From Pelagomonas calceolata (taxonomy: Eukaryota > Sar > Pelagophyceae > Pelagomonadales > Pelagomonadaceae), in assembly GCA_918797485.1 (NCBI GenBank), contig CAKKNE010000004.1, forward strand, positions 1,302,001 to 1,366,000: DNA of 64,000 bases, read 5' to 3'. The notes beneath the pieces are model-generated. The model saw only the letters and a program-made list of their open reading frames with translations. It had not been told where the DNA came from and did not search any database. Shown piece after piece: positions 49,641 to 57,628 of the stretch. Positions within the stretch are counted from its first letter, which is position 1, and each line of letters starts with the position of its first letter. A program made the position numbers and the translations under genes.

Positions 49641-50907
49641 TCACTCGCGGCGGGCGAGTCGGTCCGCCGCGGCGGCGAGCGCTTTCTGGTAGAGGTCGGG
49701 CGCGGTCCGCTGGAGGTCCTCCAGAGTCGGCGGCGTCGGCCCGGCGAGCGCCGCGTGGAGCGAGTCGATGAGGCGCTGGGCCTCGGTGCGGACTGCGGCT
49801 GACGGCGACGAGGACGACGACGAGGCGACGTTGAACGGGAACGCGGCCGCCGGGGCCGGCATGTCCTCTGCTAGCGGGGACGCGGCGACAGCCGCGGCGG
49901 CGGCCGCACGCAGCGCGGCCGCCGCGTCGGCAGCCGGTGGCGCCGACGGCGCAGGCGGCGCGGCGTAGGGCGCCGCTGGCGGCGGCGGCGCGTAGGCGTA
50001 GGGCGGCGGCGCCGGGGGCGCCGCCGCCGACGCGTAGGCGTAGGCCGGGTCCGCGAACGGGTCGTAAGAGGGCGCCTCGTCGCGCGGCCGCTTCGCGCCC
50101 GACGGCGCGGGCGGCGGCTCGACGCGCACCCACTGGCGCTCGCTCACGATCGTCGCGAGGCCGCTCGCGCCGAGGAGCGACGTCGTCAGGACCGAGCCCG
50201 GGCGGAGCGACCGGTGGAACGCGTGCTCGAGGAGCCAGAGCTCCTCGACGACGCGCTGGTCGGGCGCCGCGACGTGGCGGTAGGGTCGCTTGCCGTGGTG
50301 GCTCCAGGACTCGCCCGAGTACTTCTTCGACACCTGTGTGGAATCAAATTTGCGGCGCGTTCGCGCTGAATCGTCGGTTCGACCTCCACGCCATCGACGC
50401 GGCACCTGCTCGATGGCGTGGCGATGGCGGTTCCTCACCGCTCGACGGAGCCAGCGCGGCCACGTCATCGCCGAGAAATGAATTAGTGGAGAATTTTCGG
50501 TGCACCCGACGCACTGGTTGATTTCCACACAGGTCGACACGCGCATGGGCTGGCAGTTCAACAGCTTCGAGAGGAGGATGCGGAGCGTGATGCCGTCTGG
50601 GACCTGTGTGGAAATCATCGCGTCGTCCACGCCATCGTCGCGACGCCTGCTCGATGGCGTGGCGCTGCCGGTTCCTCGCCGCTCGACCCGGAGCACTGGC
50701 TGATTTCTACACAGGTCGGGCGTTCGGGAGGGAGCCCGCTCTATACAAGTCGGCGACGCGCGTGGCGTAGGCGACCTCCTGGGGCGTCCACGCGCCTACG
50801 CGGATATCGCGGCCCGGCGGCGGCCGGGGCGCCTGCGGCCGCGGCCAGGCATCGGGCGGCGGCGGCGGCGGCGGCGCGCCGTAGTTCGCGTACCTGTGCG
50901 CACCCAT
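49641..50907 (-). CDS. Paralogue B of the NCQPMR family
   Basis: Three exons, 50907-50722, 50603-50541, 50333-49641; 313 residues, phases 0 and 0. The conserved stretch reads RDIRVGAWTPQEVAYATRVA, LYRAGSLPN|VPDGITLRIL, LLNCQPMR|VSKKYSGESW (bars mark introns), then FHRSLRPGSVLTTSLLGASG, a Pro/Ala/Tyr-rich linker and RLIDSLHAALAGPTPPTLED. It is uninterrupted at the positions of A2, A3 and C4. The last exon also shows that the A3 region was originally continuous (ALAGPTPP). Stop at 49641, tail-to-tail with A. Confidence 0.85.
50334..50540 (-). mobile_element. Introner B2 (long form)
   Basis: 207 nt, phase 0, GT..AG. Ends CTGTGTGGAAATCAACC / AAATTTGATTCCACACAG; target copies GTGTCGAC / GTGTCGAA (7 of 8). 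It lies in the MR|VSKK segment, 4 nt upstream of the equivalent insertion point of A1. Confidence 0.95.
50604..50721 (-). mobile_element. Introner B1
   Basis: 118 nt, phase 0, GC..AG. Ends CTGTGTAGAAATCAGCC / GATGATTTCCACACAG. The target copies are worn (GCCCGAC before, GTCCCAGAC after). Splicing gives GSLPNVPDGITLRIL, aligned with PNCPDGTTLR of paralogue A. Confidence 0.85.
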
Positions 50908-51489
50908 CCGCTGTCGCGCCGACGTCGACGCGATGACGACGCTACTTACGGCGTTTCGGTTGGTGGAGCGGTCCTGGGTTGCGGCGGGCGCGTCCCGACG
51001 GCCACGGGGGGTGCATCTTGCGCGTCGCCGCCTTGTTGCTCCTGTGTTGTCTCTTGCTGCATTCTTTTTCGGAAACGACGATGGCTTCGTGCGATCGATT
51101 CGACGCTAGCGGTGGGATCTAAACAACGGGCCAGAGCCCAATTTGTACGGGCGCGCGTTTTTTTGGCCACTGTCTAAGCGAGCAACACCCCTCACTTGTT
51201 ATTGAAGTCCTAGTGCCTTACTAAATGCAATAACAAAAGCTCCCTCAACCTCCCGTGGCCCGGTACGTTTCGCTGGCATATACGCACGGAGCTATCTCTC
51301 GCCATCGCCGGGTCGCGCGGTCGCGTTGGGGCCCTTGGGGGGGGGCGCGCTGACTCGGACGACTATATCGGTTACTATGTGCAGCATCACGAGTCGCGGG
51401 TGGCGGCAGTTGTGGGGGAGGGATAGGCCAGAGCTGGCGAGGCTTGAATTGATCCGTTTTTTTCGTTGGTGTGGATCCACCAGTCGCGG
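50908..51489. other. Intergenic region between paralogues B and C
   Basis: 582 nt. Contains a truncated CTAG motif (CCTAGTGCCTTAC at 51209-51221, plus orientation) and no coding sequence I can support. Confidence 0.5.
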
Positions 51490-52862
51490 TCAGTCTTGCG
51501 GCGGCGCCGGCGGCGCCGGCTCCGGCGCCGCCGGCGCGGGCGCGAGCGACGCCTCCGCGGCGCGCGCGACGACGGAGTAGACCGCGGGCGCGCGCGCCCG
51601 GAGCTCGGCGAGCGTCGGCGGCCGGGGCCCGGCGAGCGCCTCGTGCAGCGTGGCGATCATGACCTGCGCCGCGGCCTCCGCCGCGGCCTCCGCCGCCGCG
51701 GGCGGCGCCGGCGCGGGCGCCGCCGGCGCGGGCGCCGCCGCGGCGCGCGGCCGCTTTGCGGCGCGGCCGTCGCCGCCGCCGCTCGTGTCGCTGTGCAGCC
51801 ACTGACGCGCGCCCACCTGTGTGGAAATCAAATTTCAGGCGCCGCACGCCCTCGACGCGATGGTGTCTCCGTAGCTGTGTCTGCTCGATGACCTAACTCA
51901 CTGGTTGATTTCCACACAGGCGCCCACGGGCGTCGGGAGGCCCGACGTCCCCAGCAGACTCGTCGTCAGCTGCGCGCCCGGCCGCAGCGAGCGGTGGAAG
52001 GCGCCCTCGAGGCGCCCGAGCTCCGCCGCGTCCGGTTGCGACGGCACGGCCTCGTAGCGCGCCGGCGTGTAGGGCCGCTTGCCGTGCGTGGCCCAGGCCT
52101 CACCGCTGTACTTCTTGCTGACACGCATCGGCTGGCAGTTCAGGAGCCGCGATAATAAAACGCGGAGCGTGATGCCCTCCTGCGTGGCATGTGTTAGTTC
52201 AAGGTCGGAAACGTTCAGAAATTGATACACTGCGTTGGCACCGGGCAGTTCGGGAGGACGCCCCGCCCGTACAAGTCCGAGACCTGCGTGGGAATCAAAA
52301 TTTTACAGTGCGTTCGTCCTGAATCGCCGCGTCGTCCTCCACGCCATCGACGCGACGCCTGCTCGATGGCGTGGCGATGCCGGTTCCTCACCGCCGGACC
52401 GAGCCAGGACGGCCGCGTCATCGCCGAGAAATGACTTAGTGAAGAATTGTCGGGTGCACCCGACGCACTGGTTGTTTCCACACAGTCCGAGACGCGCGCG
52501 GCGTAGGCGAGCTCCTCCGGCGTCCAGGCCTGCGTGATCGAGTCCTGTCGGTTTATCGTTTCCAGGAACCGATGGCGCGGCCCGCCCCGTGTAGGCGCGA
52601 CACACGAATAGCCTGGAGTTTCGCGGCGGTTTCATGCCGGGCGAGTGCGCATTGAGGACGCTGGGAAACGTGCGCCGACCCGAAGGCTGGTCGTCGGCGC
52701 CGGCGCCGCGGCCGCGGCCGCCGGCGCCGCCGGCGCCGGCGCCGCGGAGGTCGTGCGCGGCGACGCCGGCGCCGCCGCTTCGCGAGACGGTGCGTTCGCG
52801 GGCGCCGGGGCCGGGTGCGCAGCTTTTCGCGACGACGCGTCCATGGTCAATAGGGGTGACAC
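51490..52862 (-). CDS. Paralogue C of the NCQPMR family
   Basis: Five exons proposed: 52862-52674, 52529-52494, 52283-52242, 52179-51928, 51816-51490; 281 residues, all joins phase 0. Conserved core: TTSLRVG|AWTPEELAYAAR|VSDLYGRGVLPNCP|EGITLRVLLS, RLLNCQPMRVSKKYSGEAWA, then FHRSLRPGAQLTTSLLGTSG, LPTP|VGARQWLHSD, and an Ala/Pro-rich tail with ATLHEALAGPRPPTLAELRA. There is no intron at MRVSKK or ALAGP. Introns 2 and 4 are certain introners; introns 1 and 3 are inferred from frame and alignment to A and B. The first exon is supported by the LRVGA match to paralogue A. Confidence 0.78.
51817..51927 (-). mobile_element. Introner C4
   Basis: 111 nt, phase 0, GT..AG. Ends CTGTGTGGAAATCAACC / AAATTTGATTTCCACACAG; perfect target duplication GTGGGCGC. 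The interior matches A1 (CCAGTGAGTTAGG). Confidence 0.96.
52180..52241 (-). other. Short intron C3, possible introner remnant
   Basis: 62 nt, phase 0, GT..AG, ending CATGCCACGCAG. Needed to remove an in-frame stop (TGA after ...CINF) and to join LPNCP to EGITLRVLL. No inverted repeat or target duplication is left. Confidence 0.65.
52284..52493 (-). mobile_element. Introner C2 (long form)
   Basis: 210 nt, phase 0, GT..AG. Ends CTGTGTGGAAACAACC / TTTTGATTCCCACGCAG; perfect target duplication GTCTCGGA. The interior is close to ABC intron 3 and B2. Splicing gives YAARVSDLYGRG. Confidence 0.95.
52530..52673 (-). other. Intron C1 (inferred GC-AG)
   Basis: 144 nt, phase 0. Chosen because GC donor plus CACGCAG acceptor rebuilds RVGAWTPEE, the invariant start of the conserved core. 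No clear inverted repeats; the right end TCGATCACGCAG could be a worn introner end. Confidence 0.5.
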
Positions 52863-54140
52863 GCCGGAGGCTTTAAAGGATGAGGCCGAGTTTACGAGGA
52901 GTTTGCCAGCTCGATTGTGGAAAGCAAGGACTGCAACGCGCCCTTCCTGAAGCAGCGCAACAGCCTCGTCGCGCTCGTCGCGCGCAATTGCTGTAATAGT
53001 TGATTTCAGGTGCTGGCGGGAACGCAGCGAAACCCGTATTGCATTTGCTTTCGCCTCTACCCGTCCCGATCATGCATGAGAGGGCTCCCTCGGCTGCGCT
53101 CGGTGCTTAACTCCAAGCTCAACCCACCTGCAACCTTCAACTATTTGAGCATATTAAGCTCCTCCACGCTCGGCTTCAACTTTTGGGTTCAAAAACGGTT
53201 TTTCTGGGCATCGTGGACGTACTGAAAGTCGCGGCCAGCCCGTGCACGTGGCTGCATGGCTGCCGCCCTGCCGCACCTCCCCTAAAAAGGCAGCCCCGCC
53301 GCAAAGGGTCCTCGACGGCCGCCCCGCGGCCCCGGGACGCCGCCATGGCCGGCCCCGGGCCCGAAGGCACCGCAGGGTCATCGTCCGGCCGCCGGGCGGG
53401 CGCCGACAAATGTGATTCTTTGCATAAGGCCGCGGCCGCCGCGGCCGCCGCCGCGCCAACTTATGTGCCAGCAGAGCTGCACGCGGGCGGACCTCTTACT
53501 TGACGAAGACGGTGCTCCGCGTCGTCGATCGACCGAGAGCGGGGAGAGAGACAGAGAGAGAGGGAGAGAGCCCGGCCCGCCCCGCCGCCGCCGAGCGGCG
53601 GCCTCTCGCGCGATGGCGGTCTCTGCGAGGCGAGCTCCCCGGCGAACTGGATTCTGGCGTTTCCCGTGCTGCCGCGTCGGCGCGTCGTGCGGGCCGCACC
53701 CGTTTGGCGTTCGTTCCTCGCGCGCCCGGTGACGGGCGCGACGTCGCATAGTCCCCACACGCCCTCCGGCGACGGCTCGGTACGTGTAAACTGACGACGT
53801 GCCTCGGGTGATGTAGGCGCCGCGTCCTCGCGTTGGGGCGTCCGCAGGCAGGTCTTGTAAGCAAGTCGCGTGCGAGGCTCACGCGGACGGTCGCACGAGC
53901 ATCAAGAGAAGAATACACCCCCGCCTCCGTTGAGACGTACCGTCTCGATGCTGATAGACCCGTTTGGCTTTTTCGGGGCTGAATGATCTACTGTATAGTC
54001 CCACTAGCTCTGCAGCCCAGGCTAGCTGGCTGAGCTCAGCATAGCATCATCGCTTGCGTGCCAGTCAGCATCGTGGCCGCAATCGTGACGCATCGATCCC
54101 TACTGAACGCCTGTGTCATCAGTTGTGCCAGCACTGCGCC
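52863..54140. other. Long gene-poor region with (GA)n tract and one orphan coding-like fragment
   Basis: 1278 nt, the largest gap here. Near 52898-52995 the plus strand reads VYEEFASSIVESKDC and FLKQRNSLVALVARN before a stop, a peptide-like stretch without start, possibly a broken exon. A purine tract of GA repeats lies at 53535-53570. A worn CTAG-like segment (ACTAGCTCTGCAGC, GGCTAGCT) sits at about 54003-54028, 115 nt before the next gene. Confidence 0.5.
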
Positions 54141-56105
54141 ATGCTTGTCCGACTGCTACTCTGGCTCAGCGCCACCGCTCACGCAATCGCGGTCTGCGGC
54201 CGGCATGGCGAGGTCGTCGGCGCGAGAGGCCGCATCGGCTCTCTATTATTGCGTGCCGGGGGCGGATCGCTGGCGGCGACGCCGCGCGGCGTCGCGCCCG
54301 GAACGCTGAGCCCGCCGGGCACGCCCATCCTCGTCGCGGCGCCGGCGTCGGCGGTGGAGGACGTGCTGCGCGCGACGCCGCCTTCACGACTGGAGGACGT
54401 CGTGCTGCTCTGCAACGGCGATGCGCGGGGCCGCGCGACCGAGGTCGTCGGCGCCGAAGCGGACGGCCTCACGTACGGTTGTCTCTTCTTCGGCGTGCTC
54501 TCCACGGGCGCGGCGCCGACGTTCGGGGCCGGCGCGCCGCCGACGGTCGTGACCGGCCGTCACGCCACGGCCGTCGCCGCGCTGATCGGGAGCTGCGGCC
54601 CGCGCTGCGACGTCGTCGACCGCGACGCGCTCGCGCGAGCCGTGCGACTGAAGCTCGTCTGGTCGGCGGCGCTCTGGCTGATCTGCGCGCGCCACGGCGG
54701 CGACGTCGTCGACGCGCACGCGGAACCGGACCTCGAGCTCCTCGTGGACGAGCTCGACCCGGCCGTCGACCGCGCCGCGCTCGAGGCCTACTCCCGAAGC
54801 ATGCCGGGCGCCGTGCCGTCGAAGGACCTCGCCCTCGCGGAGCTCGCCGACCGAAATGGCATGTTTTTGCGGAGCGGGCGCCCGCAACCGACGCACGAGC
54901 GGCTCCTGCGCAAGGTCGGCGTGGACCCGGCCGAGGTGATGACGACGGCGCCGGCGCCGTCCCAGTGGTGGCGGCACGCTGCGTCCGGCTTCGGCTTTCG
55001 CGCGCGCCGCGCCGCGCGGGCTGCCCCCAGATCCGCCGTCGTCGTCGGCGCCGGGGTCATGGGCTCCGCCGTCGCCCTGGAGCTCGCGACGCGCGGCGTG
55101 GCCGTCATCGTGCTCGACGCGCGCCCCGCGCCGGCGACGGCGTTGCAGGGCGCCGTCGTCTGCGAGGACGCGACCTCGGGCTCGTGGGCCTGGCTCAACG
55201 CCAACGGCAAGGACGCGAAGAGTCCGGAGTATGGTGGCCTGACGCGCACCAGCCTCGCCATGTGGCGCCGGCAGAAGCCCTACGCCGGCCTCGCGACCTG
55301 GTGCGGCGCCTTGCTGTACGCGGACGGCGAGCCCCAAAGCGCCGGCGGCGCCTACGCCGTCGATGTCTTGACCGCGGAAGCGGCCGCGGCGCGCGAGCCC
55401 GGCCTCCAAGCCAAGGACGGGCGCTGGCACTGGTATCCCGACGAGGGGCGCGCCGACCCGGCCGCGACCGTCGCGACGCTGCAAAAAGCGGCCGAGGCTG
55501 CCGGCGCGACGTTCCGCTGGGGCGCGAAAGTCGACGGGCTCCTGCCGGGCGGCAAAGGCGTGCGCATCGGCGGCGATGACGTGCGCGCGGACGCCGTGGT
55601 CCTGGCCGCCGGCGTCGGCATCCCGGCGCTCGGCGCGCCCGTGCCGATGAAGCGGTCGCCGGGCGTCCTCGCGCACACGCAACCAAAAACCGGAACAACG
55701 CGCATGCGGGGCCTCGTCGTCGACGCGGTGAGCGGTGTGCACTTTCTCCAGCGAAACGATGGGACGGCCGTCGTGGGCGGCGACCTGAAAGGATATGCTG
55801 TGGCTTCGAGCTCATCGATGGAGGACGCCGCGCCGTCGCTCGCCGAGGGCGCGCGGCTCGTCGACCGCGCGGCGGCCTGGCTGCCGCACGTCGCGGCGCC
55901 CGTGCAGGCGACGACGCTCGCGTACCGAGTCCTGCCGGAAGACGGGTACCCCGCCGTCGGCTTCACGCAGGCGGGCAGCTACGTCTGCGCGGCGCACAGC
56001 GCCATCACGCTCGCGCCGGTGCTCTCGGCGCTCGCGGTCGCGGAGCTCCTCGACGGCGTCGACGTGGACGTGCTGGAGCCGTGGCGGCCGGGGAGGTTTT
56101 GTTAA
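54141..56105 (+). CDS. FAD-dependent (DAO-type) oxidoreductase with N-terminal Rossmann-like extension
   Basis: 654 residues from ATG 54141, which starts a signal-like peptide (MLVRLLLWLSATAHAIAVCG). Residues about 20-290 resemble a ketopantoate-reductase-type fold without an intact GxGxxG (GRHGEVVGARGRIGSLLLRA, PILVAAPASAVEDVL, VVLLCNGD). Residues about 300-650 are a D-amino-acid-oxidase/glycine-oxidase-type flavoprotein: dinucleotide motif AVVVGAGVMGSAVALELA with VIVLDARP, RWHWYPDEGRADPAATVATL, VVLAAGVGIPAL, and a C-terminal YRVLPEDGYPAVGF. It probably oxidises an amine or amino acid in an organelle or secretory compartment; the substrate is unknown. Confidence 0.8.
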   Translation: MLVRLLLWLSATAHAIAVCGRHGEVVGARGRIGSLLLRAGGGSLAATPRGVAPGTLSPPGTPILVAAPASAVEDVLRATPPSRLEDVVLLCNGDARGRATEVVGAEADGLTYGCLFFGVLSTGAAPTFGAGAPPTVVTGRHATAVAALIGSCGPRCDVVDRDALARAVRLKLVWSAALWLICARHGGDVVDAHAEPDLELLVDELDPAVDRAALEAYSRSMPGAVPSKDLALAELADRNGMFLRSGRPQPTHERLLRKVGVDPAEVMTTAPAPSQWWRHAASGFGFRARRAARAAPRSAVVVGAGVMGSAVALELATRGVAVIVLDARPAPATALQGAVVCEDATSGSWAWLNANGKDAKSPEYGGLTRTSLAMWRRQKPYAGLATWCGALLYADGEPQSAGGAYAVDVLTAEAAAAREPGLQAKDGRWHWYPDEGRADPAATVATLQKAAEAAGATFRWGAKVDGLLPGGKGVRIGGDDVRADAVVLAAGVGIPALGAPVPMKRSPGVLAHTQPKTGTTRMRGLVVDAVSGVHFLQRNDGTAVVGGDLKGYAVASSSSMEDAAPSLAEGARLVDRAAAWLPHVAAPVQATTLAYRVLPEDGYPAVGFTQAGSYVCAAHSAITLAPVLSALAVAELLDGVDVDVLEPWRPGRFC

Positions 56106-56413
56106 TTTGTGAGTGACGTACCCGCTGGTTATTGTTACGGTGCTAGGACTAGTGGGCGGAGCCCTGCCAAGGGCAGGGGGGGAGACACCGAAATGTATCC
56201 ACTGGTGCGCGCACGAGAGCGGCCAGTAGAGCGGCCCGCCGCGGCGAGTCGCCGGGTCGTCGCGAGGAGTAGTACGAAGCGTCCGCAAATGGGCAGAGAT
56301 CTCTCGAAGGGCCAGGAGCCGCGAAGCGCACCAGCCGTCGTTGGGCCCGTCGCGAAGCCCGGCGGCGCTGCACACAGCGCACTGCGCACCGACAGCCGCG
56401 GGCAGCCGCCGCC
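56106..56413. other. Intergenic region with element 2 copy 3
   Basis: 308 nt. The repeated element at 56133-56190 starts 27 nt after the oxidoreductase stop. A CGCGGGCAGCCGCC box precedes the next start codon directly. Confidence 0.55.
56133..56190 (+). repeat. Recurrent intergenic element 2, copy 3
   Basis: TGTTACGGTGCTAGGACTAG, TGGGCGGAGCCCTGCCAAGG, GCAGGGGGGGAGACACCG. The middle can form a longer G/C hairpin (CCCTGCC / GGGCAGGG) than in the other copies. Confidence 0.65.
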
Positions 56414-57202
56414 ATGCCCAAGTCCGCCGCCAAGTCCGCCAGCAAAAAGCCAAATGCCGCGCCGCCGCCCGTCACGCGCGACCAGGCCAAGGTCCAGCTC
56501 CTGACCACGATGGTAGCGCTCAAGGATGAGATCCTGCGGGCCTCCGACGAAAAAGTAAGGGCGCTGAAGTGGGCGGCCCTGAACGACTTCGACAAGGACG
56601 CGACGTCGCTGGAGGCGCTGCTCAGCCAGCTCGAGGAGCGCGTGAGCGGCTGGCGCGGCGACGCGCCGGAAGGGACGTCCATCGTGGCGCCTCTCGTACT
56701 GAAAAGGCGGGAGGCCGTCGAGGCGCGGTTCTCCGAGGGGACCGTCTCCGCTTCCGACTTCGCGGACAATCTGGCCGTCGTGCTGCCCGAGTTCCGGCGC
56801 GACTTCCTCGAGGCCGTGGCGCGCAACTTTGGAGAGAGCGTCGCCATCGACGCGTTCCTGGAGGCGTGCGAGCGCGCGGCCGGCGTCCCGGCGGTCGTGG
56901 AGCCCGAGGCCGCGGCCGCGGCGCCCGACGTCGTCGCGACGCCCGTGGCGGCGGATACTGCGGATGCCGCGGCGCCGCCGGCCGCCGCCGCCGCGACGCC
57001 GGCGCCGGCGCCCGAGCCGGAGCCGGAGGCCGCGCCGGCGACGCCGCCCGCCGCGACGCCGAAGCCGAGCCTCCTGAGCCGCATGTCGTCGGCGTTCGGC
57101 AGCTCGAGGAAGAAGAAGGCGGCCGACGCGGAGGAGGTAGCGGAGGACGTGGAGGAGGAAGTCGTGGCGGACGAGGCCGTCGCGGCGCCGGCGCCGGCCT
57201 AG
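56414..57202 (+). CDS. Hypothetical protein with helical domain and Ala/Pro/Glu-rich tail
   Basis: 262 residues, unrecognised. After a Lys/Ser/Ala-rich start (MPKSAAKSASKKPNAAPPPV) residues about 22-155 are helical and well mixed (QLLTTMVALKDEILRASDEK, LKRREAVEARFSEGTVSASD, LPEFRRDFLEAVARNFGESV); the rest is low complexity (Ala/Pro/Glu) with a basic patch SRKKKAADAEEV. A plausible soluble protein with a disordered tail. No signal peptide or membrane segment. Confidence 0.65.
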   Translation: MPKSAAKSASKKPNAAPPPVTRDQAKVQLLTTMVALKDEILRASDEKVRALKWAALNDFDKDATSLEALLSQLEERVSGWRGDAPEGTSIVAPLVLKRREAVEARFSEGTVSASDFADNLAVVLPEFRRDFLEAVARNFGESVAIDAFLEACERAAGVPAVVEPEAAAAAPDVVATPVAADTADAAAPPAAAAATPAPAPEPEPEAAPATPPAATPKPSLLSRMSSAFGSSRKKKAADAEEVAEDVEEEVVADEAVAAPAPA

Positions 57203-57628
57203 TAGGAGCCCTCCCCGCCGCGGAACTAAGACAAAGACCTATGGTTGAACGACGGCTCCCCTGAGCCGCTGGCCAATTCCCAGATCCACCTCCCAAATTC
57301 AGAATTCATCATAGTCGGTCGCCGCTACCAAATATTTCACAGTAACGGCCCGGGACGGCATCGTCAGCCGCGAATTGAAAAAATTCCTTTTTCGGCCCCA
57401 GTACGTGCCCCATTGATCTCTTTGGACCATTAGTGAACTGAAGGATACTCAGACGGCTGCATGCGCGTTCCTGGCTAGTGTCTTACCGGCCGCTAGCTCG
57501 CGATCACGTGCCCCTTGTTTTTTTTTGGCTGCTAGCAGCATTATTGCCCAGTAAAGCATTGAATCGCTGCACCGTAAACGCGCGAATCGCTGCAGCGCAA
57601 ACGCACGTGTTGTGTCCAAGATAGCTCG
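57203..57628. other. Intergenic region with CTAG motif
   Basis: 426 nt upstream of the CobW gene; no coding sequence supported. Confidence 0.55.
57474..57498 (+). promoter_or_regulatory. CTAG-flanked upstream motif, copy 9
   Basis: GCTAGTGTCTTACCGG then CCGCTAGCT; 130 nt before the CobW start codon, same orientation. Confidence 0.65.

Noticed and set aside
38605-52493. CRISPR array or tRNA interpretation of the repeated 110-210 nt elements
   Set aside because: They sit inside coding sequence with target duplications and splice cleanly; spacing is irregular and no tRNA A/B boxes are present.
53183-53918. Open frames in the 53-54 kb region
   Set aside because: Arg/Pro/Ala-rich on all frames, no start context or family marks; treated as intergenic.
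54113-55579. 488-residue frame within the oxidoreductase
   Set aside because: Shadow frame; the overlapping frame has clear FAD-binding and DAO motifs.
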